A stretch of 64,000 nucleotides of DNA, taken from contig CAWFSG010000012.1 in assembly GCA_963818445.1 (NCBI GenBank), positions 62,001 through 126,000 of the forward strand, read 5' to 3'. Each line of letters starts with the position of its first letter. Positions within the stretch are counted from its first letter, which is position 1. This document shows, piece after piece, positions 10,549-20,765 of the stretch. The position numbers and the translations under genes are program-made. The notes below the pieces were generated by a model. The model ran no database searches. It was not told the DNA's origin and saw nothing but the letters and a program-made list of their open reading frames with translations. The stretch comes from Prado023 sp963818445 (GTDB lineage: Bacteria > Actinomycetota > Actinomycetes > S36-B12 > CAIYMF01).

Positions 10549-12177
10549 ATGATCGGATCACTGGCAGACCGATACGCCCGCTGGGGGGCCGCAGGCCCCG
10601 CACACGACCTCGATCCCCGCGCGGCGCAGTACGTGACCGAGCTGCTCGGTCCCCCGGCCCCGGCCCCGGCCGTCGCCCTGTCGCAGGTCGAGCCCGGACC
10701 GCCGCGACTCGACGCCCGGGCGATCGCCGCACTCACCAGTGCGGTCGGGGCGGCGCACGTTCGCACGGATCGGGAGTCGAGGCTGGCCCATGCCGGCGGG
10801 CTGTCGTACGTGGACCTGCTCGAGCGGCGCTCGGCGAGGCACCCCGAGGTCCCCGATGCGGTCGTCTCCCCCGGCTCGCACGACGACGTCGTGGCGGTGC
10901 TCGCCGCCGCCGAGGCCGGCGGGTTCGCGCTGGTGCCGTTCGGCGGGGGCACGAGTGTCGTCGGTGGTGTCCGGCCCGACGCCGGGCGGCGGTCGGGCGT
11001 CGTGGCGATCGGTTTCGACCGGATGGCCGAACTGCTCGACGTCGACATCGTCTCCGGCACGGCGCGGGTCCAGCCCGGGATGACCGGTCCGGTCCTCGAG
11101 CGGCTGCTCGCGGCCCGCGGACTCACGTGGGGGCACGTCCCGCAGTCCTGGGAGCGGGCGAGCATCGGCGGGTACGCCGCGACCCGATCAGCTGGCCAGT
11201 CCTCGACCGGGTACGGCCGCAGCGACGCGACCGTCGAGGCGATGGTGGTGGCCACCCCGCGCGGGACGCTGCGGCTGGGCCGGGCCCCCTCCTCCGCGGC
11301 GGGACCGGACCTGCGGGCGCTCTTCCTGGGCAGCGAGGGGGTCCTGGGTGTCATCACCGAGGTCACCCTGCGGGTGCGTCGGGTCCCCTCGACCCGCTGG
11401 TTCGAGGCCATCATGCTGCCCGACCTCGACGCCGGCCTTGAGGCCTTCCGCGAGCTCGCACAGGCCCGGGCGTGCGCGGACGTGATGCGTCTGTCGGACC
11501 TGGCCGAGACTCGCGCGACGATGCACATGAGCGGACCGACCGGTCGGACGGCACGCGCGATGGCCGCCTACCTCAAGGTCCGCCGCGTGACCGACGGTGT
11601 CATGGCGATCGTCGGCTGGGACGGGACCTCGGCCGGCCAGGTGCGCGCCCGACGCTCCGTGGCGTTCGACATCCTGCGCCGCCACGGGGCGGCATCCCTG
11701 GGTCGCGGAGCAGGTGAGTCGTGGCTCCGGCACCGGTTCGAGGGGCCGTACCTGCGCGACACCCTGATGGATCAGGGGTACCTCGTGGAGACCCTGGAGA
11801 CGGCGACCAGCTGGGCGCAGCTGGCCGAGCTGCGCCAATCGGTGACGGGCGCGTTGGCGGCGTCCCTGGGGCACAGCTACGTGATGGCGCACGTGTCCCA
11901 CGTCTACGAGACGGGGGCGAGCCTGTACATCACGGCCCTCGCCTCCGCCGGACCCGACCAGGCCGAGCGCTGGCACGCTGCGAAGCGGTCGGCCTCGGAG
12001 GCGATCGTCGCCCACGGTGCGACCATCACGCACCATCACGGGATCGGGTCGGACCACGCCCCGTGGCTGGAGGCCGAGGTCGGTCCCGTGGGCGTCGACC
12101 TGCTGCGCTCGGTGAAGGCGCATCTCGATCCGCAGGGGATCCTCAACCCGGGGGTGCTGCTGCCCGCGGGCGAGTAG
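10549..12177 (+). CDS. FAD-binding oxidase, alkyldihydroxyacetonephosphate synthase-like
   Basis: Intact 542-residue flavoprotein of the VAO/AGPS family. An N-terminal PCMH FAD-binding fold contains LVPFGGGTSVVGGV and the long ERASIGGYAATRSAGQSSTGYGR region. The C-terminal FAD-linked oxidase domain contains SHVYETGASLY and a HHHGIGSDHAPW histidine cluster typical of alkyl-DHAP synthases. AGPS exchanges the acyl group of acyl-DHAP for a fatty alcohol to make ether lipids; whether the bacterial homologue does so is not known. Order and orientation (glpD, tetR, divergent flavoprotein) match M. tuberculosis Rv2249c-Rv2251 as I recall it. Its start lies seven bases past the operator. Confidence 0.88.
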   Translation: MIGSLADRYARWGAAGPAHDLDPRAAQYVTELLGPPAPAPAVALSQVEPGPPRLDARAIAALTSAVGAAHVRTDRESRLAHAGGLSYVDLLERRSARHPEVPDAVVSPGSHDDVVAVLAAAEAGGFALVPFGGGTSVVGGVRPDAGRRSGVVAIGFDRMAELLDVDIVSGTARVQPGMTGPVLERLLAARGLTWGHVPQSWERASIGGYAATRSAGQSSTGYGRSDATVEAMVVATPRGTLRLGRAPSSAAGPDLRALFLGSEGVLGVITEVTLRVRRVPSTRWFEAIMLPDLDAGLEAFRELAQARACADVMRLSDLAETRATMHMSGPTGRTARAMAAYLKVRRVTDGVMAIVGWDGTSAGQVRARRSVAFDILRRHGAASLGRGAGESWLRHRFEGPYLRDTLMDQGYLVETLETATSWAQLAELRQSVTGALAASLGHSYVMAHVSHVYETGASLYITALASAGPDQAERWHAAKRSASEAIVAHGATITHHHGIGSDHAPWLEAEVGPVGVDLLRSVKAHLDPQGILNPGVLLPAGE

Positions 12178-12226
12178 CGTCGAGGGTGGCCAGGAGTGGC
12201 GCGGGCCGGGCCCAGAGGGAGTCGCG

Positions 12227-12712
12227 ATGACCGGTGAGTTCACGTGGCGCCCCCTTGTGGAGACAGACCACGAGCCGGTCCTCGCCACCCTCTCTGCATG
12301 GTCGGGCGGGCGCGACATGCATGCCCTTCTGCCGCGGCTGTTCTTCTCGCACTTCTCCGACACGTCACTCATTGTCGAGAACGCCGACGGTGGGGTGGCT
12401 GGGTTCATCATCGCGTTCGTCTCCCAGACGCATTCGGACACCGGGTACATCCACTTCGTCTGGGTGAGCCCCGAGATGCGGGGCCGGGGCATGGGGCGGC
12501 AGATGTACGACCGGGTCTTCGACCTGCTGCGGGATCGGGGCTGTCGGCGGGTTGAGGCAGTGACGATCCCGGAGAACACGGGCTCGCTGGCGTTCCACGA
12601 CCGTCTGGGCTTCACGGCCAAGGGCAGCGACGAGCCGCCCGCACAGGCGCCGATCATCTCTGACCACGCAGGTCCCGGCCAGCACCGCGTGGTGCTCGAG
12701 CGGAAGATGTGA
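12227..12712 (+). CDS. GNAT family N-acetyltransferase
   Basis: 161-residue single-domain GNAT acetyltransferase. The acetyl-CoA binding motif is VSPEMRGRGMGRQMY, followed by the usual AVTIPENTGSLAFHDRLGF block. The ATG follows GGGAG at a good distance. It lies 49 bases downstream of the flavoprotein on the same strand and may share its transcript. The acceptor substrate cannot be predicted. Confidence 0.85.
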   Translation: MTGEFTWRPLVETDHEPVLATLSAWSGGRDMHALLPRLFFSHFSDTSLIVENADGGVAGFIIAFVSQTHSDTGYIHFVWVSPEMRGRGMGRQMYDRVFDLLRDRGCRRVEAVTIPENTGSLAFHDRLGFTAKGSDEPPAQAPIISDHAGPGQHRVVLERKM

Positions 12713-12741
12713 GCGAGTGACCCAACCGGGCGCGCCAGCCG

Positions 12742-12873
12742 TCAGGCGATGGGCAGGTTCAGCTCCGTGATGGCGCCCTGCCGTTCAGCGATGTCGACGA
12801 GTGCGATCTCCATGCCGTTGAGTCTTGCAGCGAGTCGCTCGGCACTCCACCGGGACGGTCGTGAGGCGATCGA
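12742..12873 (-). other. intergenic remnant with short coding-like frame
   Basis: The gap between the GNAT and DUF1801 genes holds a short minus-strand frame ending at 12742 with protein-like composition (SRWSAERLAARLNG, then MEIALVDIAERQGAI). It begins directly after the DUF1801 stop codon and has no convincing start other than an internal ATG. It may be the C-terminal remnant of a lost gene. No family recognised. Confidence 0.25.
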
Positions 12874-13326
12874 TCACCCGCGGCCGGAGCGTGCCGCCTT
12901 CGCCCTCTCCACGTGCTCGTTCATCGGCACCGAAGCGATGACCTCCGCCACGAGGTCCTCGTGCAGTTCGTCGAGGCGCTTGAAGCGCAGGCAGCTCTTC
13001 CCCATGTCCAGCTTCGTCCCGCGCGCGACCCATTCCTCGCGCAGCCGCGCCTCCCTCTCGGAATCGGCGTACACGCCCATGAGGTACAGCGCGTAGTAGT
13101 TCTTCTGCGCGGCCAGCGAGACGTAGGCCAGCGGCTTGCCGTTGTACGTGTCGGGGTAGACCTCCTGCGGGACCATCCATGTGACCATGCCGTAGAGCAT
13201 CCCCTCGACGTACCCCGGCGGGAGGCTGGCGTTGACCAGGTCTCGGACGTGGGCAACCACCGCTGCGCGCTCCTCAGGCAGCTCAGCGAGGTACTCCTCG
13301 ACGGTGGCAGCAGCGCTGGAGGCCAT
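12874..13326 (-). CDS. DUF1801 domain-containing protein
   Basis: Intact 150-residue protein with the DUF1801 (YdhG-like) pattern. It has the N-terminal TVEEYLAELPEERAAVVAHVRDLV, then EGMLYGMVTW, a YVSLAAQKNYYALYLMG strand block, and the KSCLRFKRLDEL C-terminal motif. Members are small cytosolic proteins of the CyaY-like fold with unsettled roles, sometimes linked to iron or stress. It faces the HNH nuclease gene divergently (143-base gap). Confidence 0.8.
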   Translation of the reverse strand: MASSAAATVEEYLAELPEERAAVVAHVRDLVNASLPPGYVEGMLYGMVTWMVPQEVYPDTYNGKPLAYVSLAAQKNYYALYLMGVYADSEREARLREEWVARGTKLDMGKSCLRFKRLDELHEDLVAEVIASVPMNEHVERAKAARSGRG

Positions 13327-13469
13327 GGATCGACAGAGTAGTCGGGCCAGCGGAAACCCGGGGGCGTCACGGCACTCGACACCACACGAATCCTGTGGAG
13401 GACACCCTCACGATGTCGGTGCGATTGGGGTAGTGTTCGTACAGGTGTTCGGGTCGAGGGACGGGGGTT

Positions 13470-15028
13470 GTGGTGCTTGAGGTGTGTCTGGCGGTACGGG
13501 CCGATGATGGGTCGCTGGTGGATCCTGGCGGGCTCGGGGTGGAGGGCCTGATCGCGTTGATCCGGGCTCACCCGCCGGGGGCCCCGCCGGCTGAGTACGC
13601 GGTGTTCGGGGCGTCGGTGGACGTCCTTGAGGCGGTCGAGGTGGTCCTCGGTCAGGTCACGGCGTTGCGGGCGGCGGCGGTCCACGCGGTGGCGGAGGAC
13701 ACCCCGGCGGGGGTGGTCGCCGACCAGGTCGTGGACGTGCTGATGATGGCCCTGAACCGGTCACGGCGCTCGGGGCTGTACCTGCGCGAGCAGGCGCTGC
13801 TGCTGACCCACCAACCGCAGGTGTGGGCCGCGCTGTGGGCCGGGCAGCTGGACGTGACCAAGGCCGGGGTCCTGGCCCGGGCCCTCTACCAGGTGCCCCG
13901 CCAGGACGTCCACGACCGGGAGCGCCCCGAGTACGACGCGGACTGCGACCGGCTCCTCGCGGCCGGGATGGCCTACGCCACCGAGCACACCGCCGGGCAG
14001 CTCGACCGGCACCTGAAGCGGCTGCTGGCCCAGATCGACCCGGCCACGGTCGTGACCCGCCGCCGCCGGGCGTTGGCCGAGCGGGGGGTATGGATCGATC
14101 ACCGGGGCGACGGCACCGCGGACCTGACCGCGCGCCTGGACTCCACGGACGCCGAGCAGGTCTACGCCGCGATCCGCGCCCTGGCCCTGGCCGCGCAGCG
14201 GGCCGACTCAGGGACGGCCGACGCCACCGGCAGCAGCGGCGCAGGTAGCGCCAGAGCTGAGGAGCCCGGGTCCTCAGGCAGCCGGTGCGCAGGCGACTCC
14301 GCAGACACCCGCGGACCATTCGCCGCAGAGGCGATGCGACGCCCGTTCGACCTGCGGATGGCCGATGCCCTCATCGACCTGATCCTCGACCCCAGGCGGT
14401 CGGGACCGGGACCGGAATCGGCGGAGAACCCGGCGCGGTCGCGGACGACGCACGTGACCAGACCGTGCAGGGATCCGGGTCAGCACCCGGGTCAGCGCCC
14501 GGTACCGGACCCGGCCGGGGTGGCGTGCTGGTCGGCACCCAGATCAACGTGACCATCCCGATCGACAGCCTCGCCGGGATCACCGACACCCCCGGGACCC
14601 TGTCCGGGTTCGGGGTCCTGCCCGCGGACCTGGTCCGCCGCCTGGCCGCAGGCGACACCCGCTGGCGCCACATCCTCACCGACCGGGCCACCGGCGCAAT
14701 CCTCGACGTCGGCACCTGGTCCTACCGACCCCCCACCGCCCTGGACCGCCACGTGCGCACCCGAGACGTCACCTGCCGATTCCCCGGCTGCACCGTCCCC
14801 GCGCGCGAATGCGACCTCGACCACCTGATCCCATTCCCCCAAGGCCCAACCAGCCCAGACAACCTGCATTCATTGTGCCGACGACATCACCGGCTCAAGC
14901 ACGACGACAACTGGACCGTCGAACCCCTCCCCCACTCCGGCCTGCGCTGGACCAGCCCCCTGGGCACCACCCGCGACACCTGGCCCGACACCGACCACGC
15001 ACACCAGAAGCTCACCCACGCCGCCTGA
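13470..15028 (+). CDS. DUF222 / HNH endonuclease (13E12-type), frameshifted
   Basis: N-terminal DUF222 domain (about residues 30-290, including LWAGQLDVTKAGVLARAL) followed by a C-terminal HNH nuclease with CRFPGC, the metal-site CDLDHLIPFPQG and NLHSLCRRHHRLKH. These 13E12-repeat proteins occur in many copies in actinobacteria and behave like accessory nuclease elements, though no flanking repeats are visible here. The GTG start is at 13470. The frame changes in the low-complexity linker around 14400: before it the frame reads DALIDLILDPR, after it GTQINVTIPIDSLAGIT. The C-terminal domain is otherwise complete to the TGA at 15026. Confidence 0.85.
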
Positions 15029-15031
15029 TCG

Positions 15032-16448
15032 TCAGCACTCGACCTGCCCCGCGCGTCCGGCCAACTCGGCCGCCGCGCGGTGGATCCCACGCGCCAGGAT
15101 CTCGACGTCTCCGGCCTGGTCGGCGTCCCCGGTCACGCCGATGTTCAGCGTGCCGTCGTAGCTGAATATGCCGGTGGTGATGCAGGTGTGCCCGGCCACG
15201 GGGATGAGCGGATACATCGCCAGCACGTGACGTCCGCACAGGGACACGGGGAACTGCGGGCCGGGCACGTTGGTGGTCAGGGTGTCCATGAACCATGCGG
15301 GCGCGCTACGACCGAAAGCGCCGACTGCCGCATCCTGGACAGCTGCGGGCACGGTCCGGTCCACGAGCCCCAACAATGCCGAGGCCAGCACCGGGGTTCC
15401 AGCCTCCCGTGCGTGGCCCACGCCCGCTTGGACGGCCGCGAGCCTGGCCACCGGGTCAGCGATCCCGACCGGCAGGTGGCCAAGCATCCCGCTGAGCCGG
15501 TTCTGCGCACTGTCGTCCCCCGGCGGGCGCATGGACATCGGGATGAGGTTGCGCACCACCCGACCCTCGACCGACTCGCCCCGATGCACGAGGAGGTCCC
15601 GGAATCCCCCGGCAACGCTCGCCAGCACGACGTCGTTGACCGTCGCCCCGAGCGCCCGTCCAGTGGACTTCACCTCCAGCAGGGAGATGTCGACCGAGAC
15701 CCAGACCCGGCCGGGGCCAACAGGGCCAGCGAGCGAACCCGGCGGACGGGGAATCAGCGCGGTCGCGGCGGGGATGACATGGGGAACTGCTCCACGAAGG
15801 GCACCCAGCGCACGGCCGACGCTGTGCCCGAGGTCGTCTCCGAGGTCATGGGCGATCGCCAGGGGGTTCGAGCCCGAGACGGCCCCGGCATCTGGGCGGG
15901 AGGTCCTGACTCCGTCGGCTGCTGGTGGTGCATTCCCCGCCAGGAGGGCGTCGGCGAGGGTCTGCGCCCCGTCAGGCTCCACGTCGAACCCATGACCCAG
16001 GAGGATCAGGGCCCCGACCCCGTCCGCGATCGTGTGATGCACCCGCCAGACCAGGGCCCAGCGATCCCCGAGCCCGTCGATGACCCACATGTCCCACAGC
16101 GGCTGATCGGCCGGCAGCGACTGCTCCATGATGTGGCCGACGGCGGCGTCCAGGCCCGGATGCGCCCCGGTCATCGCCCCATCGACGCGGTGCAGGTGCG
16201 CGGGGAGGTCCAGGTTCCGCAGACTCGCCCCAGATCGGCCGCCGGAGGCCGACACCCCGATCGGTCAGGTCCTGGTGCAGCCGGGGCATCCGATCCAGCC
16301 GATCGGCCACCATCGCGAGCAACTCGTCATCCGACGGCGCGGCACCCTCTGCCAGGGCGACCGTGCCGATCGCGATCGGCGGCCCCGCGCCCTGCATCTC
16401 CAGCCATACGAGATCGAGGGCGTGGAGTCGGTCAGCACCATCGGCCAT
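15032..16448 (-). CDS. wax ester synthase / diacylglycerol acyltransferase (WS/DGAT), frameshifted
   Basis: Bifunctional acyl-CoA:alcohol/diacylglycerol acyltransferase of the actinobacterial WS/DGAT family, which makes storage lipid at the membrane surface. The N-terminal part starts at ATG 16448 (MADGADRLHALDLVWLEMQ) and contains RPIWGE. A frameshift near 16230 leads into the main frame, where the catalytic HHTIADG motif and the C-terminal NVPGPQFPVSLCGR block are intact. Expected length is about 470 residues. It ends four bases from the HNH gene on the other strand and starts 127 bases from the divergent antiporter. A second family member lies at 49668. Confidence 0.85.
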
Positions 16449-16575
16449 GCCCCCCATGGTCGCGCCCGCGGCGGCCGCCCACCAGAGCCACAGGTCCGCG
16501 ATCTCGCGCGCAGCCGGGCGCGGTCCGGACCGGATCGCCTTCTGGTGCCCGCGCCCATGTGGCAGGGTGCCGACC

Positions 16576-17658
16576 ATGCGTCAACAGCACTGGATCGCCA
16601 TCCCCCTGCTGAGCCTGGGTGCCCTGGTCGTGGCGTGGGGCACCAAGCCGATGGGCGGTGCCGCCCTGCTGCTGGCCCTGTTCCTGGGCGCGGCCGTGCT
16701 CAGCTCCGTGCATCACGCCGAGATCCTGGCCCATCGGTTCGGCGAGCCCTTCGGCTCGTTGACCCTGGCCGTCGCCGTGACCGCCATCGAAGTGGCCCTG
16801 ATCGTCACACTGACCCTCGGCGGCGGGGCGGGCACTGAGTCCCTGGCGCGGGACACCGTGTTCGCCGCCTTCATCATCGCGACCAACGCCATCGTCGGGG
16901 CCGCACTGCTGGCAAGGACCCTGCGCGGCGGGGTGGCGGAGTTCAACGCCGAGGGCACCGGTGCGATGCTGGCCACCCTGACCGCCCTGGCCACGCTGTC
17001 GCTGATCCTGCCGAACTTCACCTCCAGCTCGCCGGGTCCCACGTTCTCGACCGGTCAGCTGGTCTTCGCCGCCATGTCCTCGCTGAGCCTCTACCTGCTG
17101 TTCGTGTTCGTGCAGACGGTGCGCCACCGCGAGCAGTACGCCGCCGTCGGCCGCACAGCACCCGGGATGTCGCACGAGGACGACAACGACCCCGTGCCGA
17201 GCAACTCGGCAGCCATGTCGAGCTTCGGGCTGCTGCTGGTGTCCCTGGTGGCGGTGGTCGGCCTGGCCAAGGTGGTCTCCCCCGCGATGGAGCGGGCCAT
17301 CCTGGAGGCAGGGCTCCCGATCACCACCGTCGGCGTGATCATCGCGATGCTCATCCTGATGCCCGAGGGGATCTCCGCGGTGCACGCCGCCCGGGCTGAC
17401 GACGTGCAGCGCAGCTTCAACCTGGCCTACGGCTCGGCGATGGCCAGCATCGGGCTGACGATCCCCGCGATCGCGATCGTGTCGATCGTCTTCGACCGCC
17501 AGCTGCTCCTCGGCCTGGAGCCAACAGGGGTCCTGTTGACCGCGCTCACCGTGGTGGTCTCGGTGTTGACCGTCACCCCGGGTCGCGCCACGTTGCTCCA
17601 GGCAGGCGTGCACCTGACGATCGCCGCGGCCTTCATCACGCTGGCCGTGCTCCCCTGA
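16576..17658 (+). CDS. ChaA-type calcium/sodium:proton antiporter
   Basis: 360-residue integral membrane protein with about eleven hydrophobic helices, arranged as two inverted halves. The acidic exchange motifs are VTAIEVALIVTLTL in the first half and LMPEGISAVHAA in the second, as in the CaCA/ChaA ionic transporter family. A soluble, acidic loop (HEDDNDPVPSN) separates the halves. The start ATG 16576 directly precedes the first helix. It probably extrudes Na+, Ca2+ or K+ in exchange for protons. It stands alone between WS/DGAT and the GIY-YIG gene. Confidence 0.82.
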   Translation: MRQQHWIAIPLLSLGALVVAWGTKPMGGAALLLALFLGAAVLSSVHHAEILAHRFGEPFGSLTLAVAVTAIEVALIVTLTLGGGAGTESLARDTVFAAFIIATNAIVGAALLARTLRGGVAEFNAEGTGAMLATLTALATLSLILPNFTSSSPGPTFSTGQLVFAAMSSLSLYLLFVFVQTVRHREQYAAVGRTAPGMSHEDDNDPVPSNSAAMSSFGLLLVSLVAVVGLAKVVSPAMERAILEAGLPITTVGVIIAMLILMPEGISAVHAARADDVQRSFNLAYGSAMASIGLTIPAIAIVSIVFDRQLLLGLEPTGVLLTALTVVVSVLTVTPGRATLLQAGVHLTIAAAFITLAVLP

Positions 17659-17689
17659 CACCGTTCGCTTCTGGGGAATACTGCCCTGC

Positions 17690-18604
17690 ATGGTCGGGAC
17701 GCAGTCAGCGCGCAGCACCTGCGACCTGCTTCCCGCCGGCCCGGGCGTCTACCGGTTCCGCGACCACCGCGGCGTGGCCATGTACATCGGCCGGGCAACC
17801 AACCTGCGCACCCGCACCGCGTCCTACTGGGGAACCCTGAAGGGACGGGCGCGCATCCGACGAATGGTGCCGCAGATCGCCGCCGTCGAGGCACTCGAGT
17901 GCGCCTCGGTCCACGAGGCCACCTGGCTCGAGCGCAACCTCCTCGAGCGAGGGCTCCTGCGCTGGAACCGAGCCCGGGGCGGCCAGGAGGTGCCTGTCTG
18001 GCTGGCCCTCGACCCCGGGCCCCGCGCACCCGGGCTCCACGTCGCCCATGCGCCGCACCCGACGTCCATCAACCTCGGACCGTTCCTCGGCGCTGACCGG
18101 GCACGGCTGGTGCGCTCCGGGCTGTCCCGGGTCTGGCCCCTGGCAGCCACCGGTGAGGGGCTGACCCGCTCGGAGCGCGACATCGCCACGAGTCGCGGGG
18201 TGGGCCCTGAGGACCACGACCGCTTCGTGGCCTCGATCGTTGCTGCGGTCGAGGCCCACGGGCCCGCGGTTCAGGCGTGGCGGACCGGCCTGCTCGATGC
18301 TCGGGATCGCGCCGTCGCCGGTCTCGCCTTCGAGCTCGCACGCCAGATCACCGACGAGCTCGACGTGATCGACTGGGCCACCGGGGTCCAGCGCGTGACG
18401 ACCACCGAGACGATCCACGCCGACGTCCACGGCTGGCACGACGGGGTGCTCGTCAGCCTGGAGATCCGCGCCGGCCGGATGGAGCGCTGGCACCAGCGAC
18501 TCGTGGACCGCGAGCCGCTGGCCAGGATCGAGGCCACGCCACCACAGTGGCGCGAATTCGCCGACGAGAACGCCCGACTCGCCGCCCGACTGCTCGGCCG
18601 GTGA
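17690..18604 (+). CDS. GIY-YIG nuclease domain protein (UvrC/Cho-like)
   Basis: 304-residue protein. Residues about 15-95 form a GIY-YIG nuclease domain (GVYRFRDHRGVAMYIGRATNLRTR), with the conserved catalytic glutamate region ASVHEATWLERNLLE. The remainder has no UvrC RNase H or HhH domain and is unlike full UvrC in length. It resembles the stand-alone UvrC-like N-terminal nucleases (Cho type) that cut 3' to bulky DNA lesions. That role is inferred. It is an isolated gene 21 bases upstream of the flavodoxin-like gene, so it may be cotranscribed with it. Confidence 0.75.
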   Translation: MVGTQSARSTCDLLPAGPGVYRFRDHRGVAMYIGRATNLRTRTASYWGTLKGRARIRRMVPQIAAVEALECASVHEATWLERNLLERGLLRWNRARGGQEVPVWLALDPGPRAPGLHVAHAPHPTSINLGPFLGADRARLVRSGLSRVWPLAATGEGLTRSERDIATSRGVGPEDHDRFVASIVAAVEAHGPAVQAWRTGLLDARDRAVAGLAFELARQITDELDVIDWATGVQRVTTTETIHADVHGWHDGVLVSLEIRAGRMERWHQRLVDREPLARIEATPPQWREFADENARLAARLLGR

Positions 18605-18624
18605 CCGCGGGCTACGCTCCTCGC

Positions 18625-19103
18625 GTGCCCGCAGCCCGTCTCCTGGTCGTCCACCACACGCCGTCGATGGCCGTGCGCGAGATGCTCGAGGCGATCGTCG
18701 CCGGGGCGAGGCACCCGGAACTCGTCGACGTCGAGGTCGCGGTCGAACCTGCCCTGTCCGCGACCGTGCCGGACCTCCTGGCGGCTGACGCCCTGGTGCT
18801 GCTGACACCGGCCAACATCGGGTACATGAGCGGCGCCCTCAAGCACTTCTTCGACACCATCTACTACCCCTGCATGGACGCCACCCGGGGCCTGCCATGG
18901 GCCCTGGCGGTACACGGGAACACCGACACGACCGGAGCGGTCCGCTCGGTGCAGAAGATCGCGGCCGCACTGCAGTGGGAGCAGTCCGCGGAGGTGCTCT
19001 CGGTCGTCGGCGCACTCGATCCGGCCGACATCGGCAGCGGCCAGGGAGTTGGGCGCGACCCTGGCCGCGATGCGCTCTGGAGCGCCGCACCCGGGAGGCG
19101 TGA
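18625..19103 (+). CDS. flavodoxin-family NAD(P)H-dependent FMN protein (two frameshifts)
   Basis: About 158 residues in total. GTG start at 18625 (VPAARLLVVHHTPS), FMN phosphate-site region and the flavodoxin-like PANIGYMSGALKHFFDT block. The frame breaks twice near the end: at about 19032 it passes into ARELGATLAAM, and at about 19072 into ALERRTREA before TGA 19101. Each step fits one extra base. Without these corrections the reading would run toward the SDR gene with no stop. The function is probably a flavodoxin-like oxidoreductase; the substrate is unknown. Confidence 0.68.
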
Positions 19104-19129
19104 CCACGGCTGTCACTAGGGTGGTCGCC

Positions 19130-19880
19130 ATGACGATCAACGACATGTTCCGCATCGACGGCAAGGTGGCCATCGTGACCGGGGCCTCCAGCGGGCTCGG
19201 AGTCGCCTTCGCGCAGGCGCTGGCCGAGGCAGGGGCTGACGTGGTCCTCGGCGCACGTCGCGTCGACCGGCTGGAGGCGACCGCCCAGCTGGTGCGCGAT
19301 GCCGGTCAGCGGGTACTGGCCGTCGCCACCGATGTCGCCGACCCCGCCCAGTGCCAGGCCCTCGTGGACGCGGCCATGGCCGAGTTCGGCCACGTCGACA
19401 TCCTGGTCAACAACGCCGGCATCGGCACGGCCGTGCCGGCCACCCGCGAGACCCCCGAGCAGTTCCGCGAAGTCATCGACATCAACCTCAACGGCTGCTA
19501 CTGGATGGCTCAGGCGTGCGGCCGGGTGATGGAGACCCGGGTCGAGCATCATCAACATCTCCTCGGTCCTGGCCCTGACCACGGCTGGCCTGCCGCAGGC
19601 TGCCTACGCCGCGAGCAAGGCGGGACTGATCGGCCTGACCCGCGACCTTGCCAGCCAGTGGACGGGCCGCAAGGGGATCCGCGTCAACGCGATCGCCCCC
19701 GGCTTCTTCGACTCCGAGATGACCCAGCAGTACCCGCCGGGCTACCTCGACGCGATGGCCGCGCGCATCCCCACCGGCCGCAAGGGCGACCCGCGGGAGC
19801 TGGCCGCCACCGTGGTCTTCCTCGCCTCTCCCGCCGGCGGCTACATCACCGGCCAGACGCTGCCCGTCGACGGGGGCTGA
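19130..19880 (+). CDS. short-chain dehydrogenase/reductase (frameshifted)
   Basis: SDR-family oxidoreductase of about 249 residues starting at ATG 19130. The cofactor motif TGASSGLGVAFA is at residues 18-29 and NNAGIG near 90. After a one-base shift near 19538 the second half reads SSIINISSVLAL, the catalytic YAASKAG and RVNAIAPGFFDSEMT, and it ends GQTLPVDGG at TGA 19878. All catalytic residues (N, S, Y, K) are therefore present once the indel is corrected. It is probably a 3-oxoacyl reductase-like or gluconate-dehydrogenase-like enzyme. Substrate not predictable. Confidence 0.83.
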
Positions 19881-19905
19881 CCATCACCTGACGGCCGCCC
19901 TCGCC

Positions 19906-20678
19906 TCACGGGCGGGGCGCCTGACAGCGGGGACACCAGTAGGTCGGCCGGGCCATCGGCGCCACCCCCACACGTCCGGCTCGGATCGGCGTCCCGCAGC
20001 GAGCGGCAGGGCGGCCCTGTCCGCTCGAACACGCGGAGCTCGCGGCGGGTCACCGCGGCGCGGCGTCCACGGCGCGCAGCATCCGGGTCCGGATCGACGG
20101 ACAGCGACTCGCCCAGTCCGCTGACGGTCGAGGTCGTCGCCCAGGGGTCGGCCCCCGCGGCGCTGGCCAGCTCCGAGGCCCAGATCGTGCCCATCCCGCA
20201 GACGAGCCGCTGATCGAGCAAGGCCTCCACCAGCGGGCGGTCGACGCGGCGAGGATCTCCGCAGCGGCGTCCGGATCGAAGCCCTCAGCCATGATGTCAG
20301 GCCCCAGATGGCCGACCCAGTGGGCCTCCTCCCGCGTCGGCCGGACTTCGACGTCGTGCACCCGCACCCCGACCGCCTGCGCCGACGAGGTCGCCAGCCA
20401 GACCCGGATCTGGTGCCCCGGGCACCAGGACCGCCGGGAGGGCCGGTCCACCACGAACCGTCCATCCGCAGGTGGTGGTGCAGGGTCCACTCCCGGCGGT
20501 CGTCGACCAGGCGGGTGAGCATGTGCTTGCCGACGACGTGCGTCCCGAGCACCTGCATCCCACGCAGGTCGACGGTCGCGAACCGCGGCACGCGCAGCTC
20601 GGCTCGCACGAGCGTCCCGCCGGCCAGGGCCGCGTCGAGCCGCCGCGCCGTGCGGCGAACAGCATCCCCTTCGGGCAT
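19906..20678 (-). CDS. Fpg/Nei family DNA glycosylase (multiple frameshifts)
   Basis: Base-excision repair glycosylase/AP lyase. ATG 20678 gives M-PEGDAVRRTARRL; the catalytic proline and Glu follow the initiator Met as in Nei. GTHVVGKHMLTRL and HHLRMDGSW follow. At least three indels then move the reading between frames: near 20450, between 20290 and 20230, and near 20000. The pieces are HDVEVRPTREEAHWVGHLGPD, then LLDQRLVCGMGTIWASE, then a C-terminal zinc finger CRSC...YWCPRC ending at TGA 19906. All family landmarks are therefore present in order. Nei2-type endonuclease VIII is the best guess because of the PEGD start. Confidence 0.78.
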
Positions 20679-20765
20679 GCACCCATCGTCACCCATCTGT
20701 GGCGCAGCGGCCATCGCGGACCGAGACTGGGGCGGGCACGCCCGGAACCGAGTGGTGGTGACGGC

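Noticed and set aside
13470..15028. HNH gene as part of a mobile element or homing intron
   Set aside because: It is a DUF222-HNH (13E12) protein with no flanking inverted repeats, integrase or interrupted host gene visible.
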